In this document: piece after piece, positions 60,803 through 64,000 of the stretch | Layout: the number at the start of each line of letters is the position of its first letter | Position numbering within the stretch: the first letter of the stretch is position 1 | Origin: an uncultured Oscillospiraceae bacterium | GTDB lineage: Bacteria; Bacillota; Clostridia; Oscillospirales; Oscillospiraceae | Reading direction: 5' to 3' | Assembly (NCBI GenBank): GCA_910588455.1 | Contig: CAJUPG010000001.1 | Coordinates: 4,727-68,726, forward strand | DNA length: 64,000 nucleotides | The notes under the pieces: generated by a model | Told to the model about the DNA's origin: nothing | The model's input: only the letters and a program-made list of their open reading frames with translations | Database searches by the model: none | Program-made: the position numbers and the translations under genes

Positions 60803-63217
60803 TCACTGGCGCAGACGGCTGGCCGTCCGGCCCTTTCCCTTCCCTTCGGCCTCCTCCCGGCGCAGGTCCACCGGGCAGTCTGTTCCCGGCAGCGTCAGGG
60901 CAGCGGCCAGAACCTGGTCCGCTTGCTCCACCAGCACAAACTGGAGGGCGTTGCGCACTGTCTGGTCGATTTCCTCCAGATCCTTCTCATTTTCCGCGGG
61001 AATCAGCACTGTTTTGACGCCGTTGCGCAGGGCGGCCATGGTTTTTTCCCGCAGGCCGCCGATGGCCAGCACCCGTCCCCGGAGAGTCACCTCACCTGTC
61101 ATAGCAATGCCCCGCCGCACCGGACGCTCCGTCAGAGCAGAGACCAGGGCGGTGGTGATGGCAATCCCCGCAGAGGGGCCGTCCTTGGGCACCGCCCCCT
61201 CCGGGAAGTGGACATGAATGTCTTTTTCCTTATAAAACTCCGCCGGAATGCCCAACTGAGAGGCACGGGAACGGATAAAGCTCAACGCTGCCTGGGCGGA
61301 CTCCTTCATCACGTCCCCCAGATTGCCGGTGAGCTCCAGCTTGCCGGAACCGGGGACCACATTGGCCTCCACCTCCAGCAGCTCGCCGCCCACGGAGGTC
61401 CACGCCAGTCCGTTGACCACGCCGACCCGCTCCTTCAGGGCCTCCCGCTCCGGGTGATACCGAGGTACCCCCAGCATCTCCTTCAAATCCTTCTCACCTA
61501 CATGGACGCTCTTGCAGTCCCCGTCGGAAACCAGCTTCATAGCCGCCTTCCGGCACACCGCCGCCAGCCGCCGCTCCAAAATCCGCACCCCGGACTCCCG
61601 GGTGTAGGCAGAGATCATCCGGCGGATGGCCCCATCGGTCAGCCGGAGCTGCCGCTTCTCCAGACCGTGGCGCTTGAGCTGCTTGGGCAGCAGATGGTTT
61701 TTCGCGATCTGCAGCTTTTCCTCATCGGTGTAACTGGGCAGTTCAATCAGCTCCATCCGGTCCAGCAGGGGCCGGGGGATGGTTTCGGTGGTGTTGGCGG
61801 TGGTGATAAACAACACCTCCGACAAATCAAAGGGAAGTTCCACAAAATGATCCCGGAAAGCGGCGTTTTGCTCGGTGTCCAGCACCTCCAGCAGAGCCGA
61901 CGCCGGGTCTCCCCGGTGGTCTGTCCCCATCTTGTCGATCTCGTCCAGCAGCAGCAGGGGGTTGCTGCTCCCCGCCTGGTTGATAGCATTCAAGATGCGC
62001 CCAGGCATGGAGCCCACATAGGTTTTCCGGTGGCCTCTGATTTCCGCTTCGTCGTGTACGCCGCCCAGGGAGATCCGGGCCAGCTTCCGGTTCATGGCCT
62101 TGGCCACCGACATGGCGATGGAGGTCTTGCCCACCCCCGGCGGGCCCACCAGACACAGCACCTGGCTCTTCAGCTCCGGGGAGAGCTGCTTCACCGCCAC
62201 AAACTCCAAAATGCGCTCCTTCACCTTCTCCAGCCCGAAATGGTCCTGGTCCAGGGTTTTCCGCACGGCGGCCACATTGGTGCGTTCCTTGGTGCGTTTG
62301 CCCCAGGGCAGCTCCAGGCAGATGTCCAGATAGTTCCGGATTACCGTGGCCTCCGAAGAGCTGTAGGGCTGCTTGGCCAGACGGCCCAGCTCCTTCTCCA
62401 GCTTCTCCCGGACCTCCTGGGGCAGCTGGATCTCCGCCAGCTTCTTGCGGTAGTCGGCCAAATCCGTGTCGCCGCCTTCGCTCTCCCCCAGCTCGTTCTG
62501 GATGGCCTTCATCTGCTCCCGCAGATAGTATTCCCGCTGATTGTCCCCCATCTGTTCCCGGGCCCGGCTCTGAATTTCCATGTCCAGACCCAGAATCTCC
62601 ACCTCCCGGCACAGCAGGCGGTACAGCCGTTCCAGCCGGCGCACCGGGCGCAGTTCCTCCAGCACTGCCTGCTTGTCGCTGTTGCGCATGGCGATGTTTT
62701 GGGCGATATAGTCGGCAATATACCCCGGGTCCTCACTGGACAGTACGTTAATCATCAGGTCCGGCGCCACCTTGGGGGCCAGCTCGGTATACCGCTGGAA
62801 CATCTCATAGGTATTCCGAATCAGCGCCTCTGTTTTGGGGGTGTTCCGAGCGGGAGATTCCGTGGGAATCTCCTCAACTTCTGTCTCCAGATATGGGGAT
62901 TTTTGTTTCAGCGAAAGGAGCTTACCCCGGGAAATTCCCTCTACCATCACCCGGACATTGTCCCCTGGCATCCGCAGCAGCTGCCGGACGCTGGAGATGG
63001 TGCCCACCGTAAACAAGTCATTCTGTCCCGGGCGCTCCTCGCCCAGCTCCCGCTGTCCCACCAGGAAAACGGGTTTTCCTTCCGACATCGCAGTCTCCAG
63101 GGCCAGAATGGACGCGTCCCGGCCCACATCGAAGTGGATCAGCACATTGGGAAAAACCGTCAGCCCCCGCAGGGCAATGGCGGGAAGCAACTGGGTATCC
63201 CGCTTCTCCTGTTCCAT
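60803..63217 (-). CDS. lon: ATP-dependent protease Lon
   Basis: 804 aa from ATG 63217 (GAGGAT upstream). LonN domain about residues 8-200, a coiled-coil/AAA region with Walker A GPPGVGKT near 370, and the C-terminal protease domain. The catalytic dyad is Ser in [11 protein letters not shown] (near 700) and Lys in [11 protein letters not shown] (near 743). It degrades damaged and regulatory proteins in the cytosol. It follows clpX after a terminator and precedes engB. Confidence 0.97.
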   Translation of the reverse strand: MEQEKRDTQLLPAIALRGLTVFPNVLIHFDVGRDASILALETAMSEGKPVFLVGQRELGEERPGQNDLFTVGTISSVRQLLRMPGDNVRVMVEGISRGKLLSLKQKSPYLETEVEEIPTESPARNTPKTEALIRNTYEMFQRYTELAPKVAPDLMINVLSSEDPGYIADYIAQNIAMRNSDKQAVLEELRPVRRLERLYRLLCREVEILGLDMEIQSRAREQMGDNQREYYLREQMKAIQNELGESEGGDTDLADYRKKLAEIQLPQEVREKLEKELGRLAKQPYSSSEATVIRNYLDICLELPWGKRTKERTNVAAVRKTLDQDHFGLEKVKERILEFVAVKQLSPELKSQVLCLVGPPGVGKTSIAMSVAKAMNRKLARISLGGVHDEAEIRGHRKTYVGSMPGRILNAINQAGSSNPLLLLDEIDKMGTDHRGDPASALLEVLDTEQNAAFRDHFVELPFDLSEVLFITTANTTETIPRPLLDRMELIELPSYTDEEKLQIAKNHLLPKQLKRHGLEKRQLRLTDGAIRRMISAYTRESGVRILERRLAAVCRKAAMKLVSDGDCKSVHVGEKDLKEMLGVPRYHPEREALKERVGVVNGLAWTSVGGELLEVEANVVPGSGKLELTGNLGDVMKESAQAALSFIRSRASQLGIPAEFYKEKDIHVHFPEGAVPKDGPSAGIAITTALVSALTERPVRRGIAMTGEVTLRGRVLAIGGLREKTMAALRNGVKTVLIPAENEKDLEEIDQTVRNALQFVLVEQADQVLAAALTLPGTDCPVDLRREEAEGKGKGRTASRLRQ

Positions 63218-63246
63218 ATTTTTCACATCCTCTTTACAAAAGTAAT

Positions 63247-63291
63247 AACAAACGCCCCGTGTCGCCCCCACTATTCGGGCTGCACGGGGCG
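63247..63291 (-). terminator. Terminator after clpX
   Basis: A nine-bp stem CGCCCCGTG/CACGGGGCG (63253-63261 with 63283-63291) plus an inner GCCC/GGGC, followed by TTTGTT on the minus strand. It suggests partial separation of lon from clpX. Confidence 0.75.
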
Positions 63292-63319
63292 ATGTTCAGG
63301 CTATGATTTTGCTTGCGGC

Positions 63320-64000
63320 TCAACTGGCCGGGCGGCTGGGGGCGTGACCCCGGGTATCCCGCAGGGCCGCCTGACCCAGACGGGGCCGTTCCCGCCGCTC
63401 CGGGTCCCGCATCAGCTCCGCCGGAGCCTTGTCTTTCACGCAGTTTGCATTGATGGTTACTTTCACAATGGTCGGGTCGGAGGGTACGTCGTACATCACC
63501 TGAGTCATAACCTCCTCCAGCACCGCCCGCAGTCCCCGGGCGCCGATGCCCCGGTCTACTGCCTGGTCCGCCGCCGCCTCCAGGGCCTCCGGGGTGAACT
63601 CCAGCGCCACCTCGTCGTACTCCAGCAGCTTCTGGTACTGCTTGACCAGGGCGTTTTTGGGCTCCGTCAAAATCCGGACCATCTGGGTGCGGTCCAGAGA
63701 CTGGAGCGTGGTAATCACCGGCAGACGGCCCACCAGCTCCGGGATGATGCCGAATTTCAGCAGGTCCTGGGGCTGAATCTCCGCAAAGAGGGCCCCGATG
63801 TCCCGCTCCTTCCGACTCTGGATCTCCGCGCCGAAGCCCATGCTCCGCTTATCCAGGCGGTTTTCAATAATCTTATCCATCCCCTCAAAGGCACCGCCGC
63901 AGATGAAGAGAATATTTTTGGTATCAATCTGGATGAACTCCTGGTGGGGGTGCTTCCGCCCGCCCTGGGGGGGGACGTTGGCCACGGTGCCCTCCAGAAT
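63320..64000 (-). CDS. clpX: ATP-dependent unfoldase ClpX, C-terminal part (cut by window end)
   Basis: The 3' 227 codons are in view and the frame runs off at base 64000, so the zinc-binding domain and Walker A are outside. Visible parts: [18 protein letters not shown], the sensor region [16 protein letters not shown], a ClpP-docking MGF loop (SMGFGAEIQ), [28 protein letters not shown] and sensor-2 [15 protein letters not shown]. The protein ends in an Arg-rich tail ([14 protein letters not shown] and about 11 more residues) longer than in most ClpX. It directs unfolded or tagged proteins to ClpP. lon and engB follow. Confidence 0.96.
   Translation of the reverse strand: MLEGTVANVPPQGGRKHPHQEFIQIDTKNILFICGGAFEGMDKIIENRLDKRSMGFGAEIQSRKERDIGALFAEIQPQDLLKFGIIPELVGRLPVITTLQSLDRTQMVRILTEPKNALVKQYQKLLEYDEVALEFTPEALEAAADQAVDRGIGARGLRAVLEEVMTQVMYDVPSDPTIVKVTINANCVKDKAPAELMRDPERRERPRLGQAALRDTRGHAPSRPAS

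Overview
The window comes from a GC-rich, spore-forming member of the Clostridia. The gene content best fits the Oscillospiraceae (a Flavonifractor/Lawsonibacter-like gut anaerobe), but that placement is inferred from gene families and base composition, not from a marker gene. Supporting signs are a YunB sporulation protein, HrcA-type CIRCE operators, a paired YmfF/YmfH-like M16 peptidase set, ClpC/ClpB/ClpX/Lon of Firmicutes type, an encoded CCA end on a tRNA-Pro, strong AGGAGG-type ribosome binding sites, and many sigma-A promoters with 17-base spacing. The content is mostly chromosomal and housekeeping. No phage, insertion sequence, CRISPR array or rRNA was found.

Layout. 1-5.2 kb: the end of a hybrid histidine kinase, a CdaR-like regulator, an rRNA pseudouridine synthase, a DUF4830 protein, and a metalloregulator-mscS operon. 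5.3-12.3 kb: one 7-kb gene for a giant membrane glycosyltransferase/GH94 protein of the cyclic beta-1,2-glucan synthase type. 12.4-16.7 kb: an M16 pair, lgt and folD. 16.7-20.7 kb: a heat-shock locus (clpB and hsp20, each with a CIRCE operator) divergent from a TetR regulator that probably starts at CTG. 20.9-27.8 kb: sirtuin, malQ, a ferredoxin, a solitary clpC and a chemoreceptor. 27.8-36 kb: an AI-2E-type permease, purB, an MBL hydrolase, murD and three tandem M42 aminopeptidases.

36-39.2 kb is the most accessory-looking part: an Amidase_6 protein whose ribosome binding site lies in a terminator stem, an SdpI-like membrane protein, a YjbR protein, a tyrosine recombinase with an AT-hook-like tail beside a perfect 32-bp palindrome, and a membrane-anchored XRE regulator. 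39.3-44.6 kb is a minus-strand run yunB-vanZ-ligA-eamA-DUF362. 44.6-55 kb is a long minus-strand run led by a zinc-ribbon membrane protein, an ABC exporter with a fused double permease, comEC, holA, an RNase M5-like TOPRIM protein, an iron-sulfur flavoprotein and a PLP lyase. Four of its junctions are ATGA overlaps. 55-64 kb: tRNA-Pro, an alanine symporter, a small AT-rich gene, mnmG with an MBL protein, and clpX (cut by the window edge)-lon-engB.

The window is rich in proteostasis genes (ClpB, ClpC, ClpX, Lon, Hsp20), and two heat-shock units appear to be controlled by HrcA. The least-explained elements are a two-copy TGTAGGGGC...GCCCCT cruciform repeat (one copy supplies a stop codon), the recombinase with its palindrome, the zinc-ribbon/ABC cluster, and the RBS-sequestering terminator before the amidase gene.
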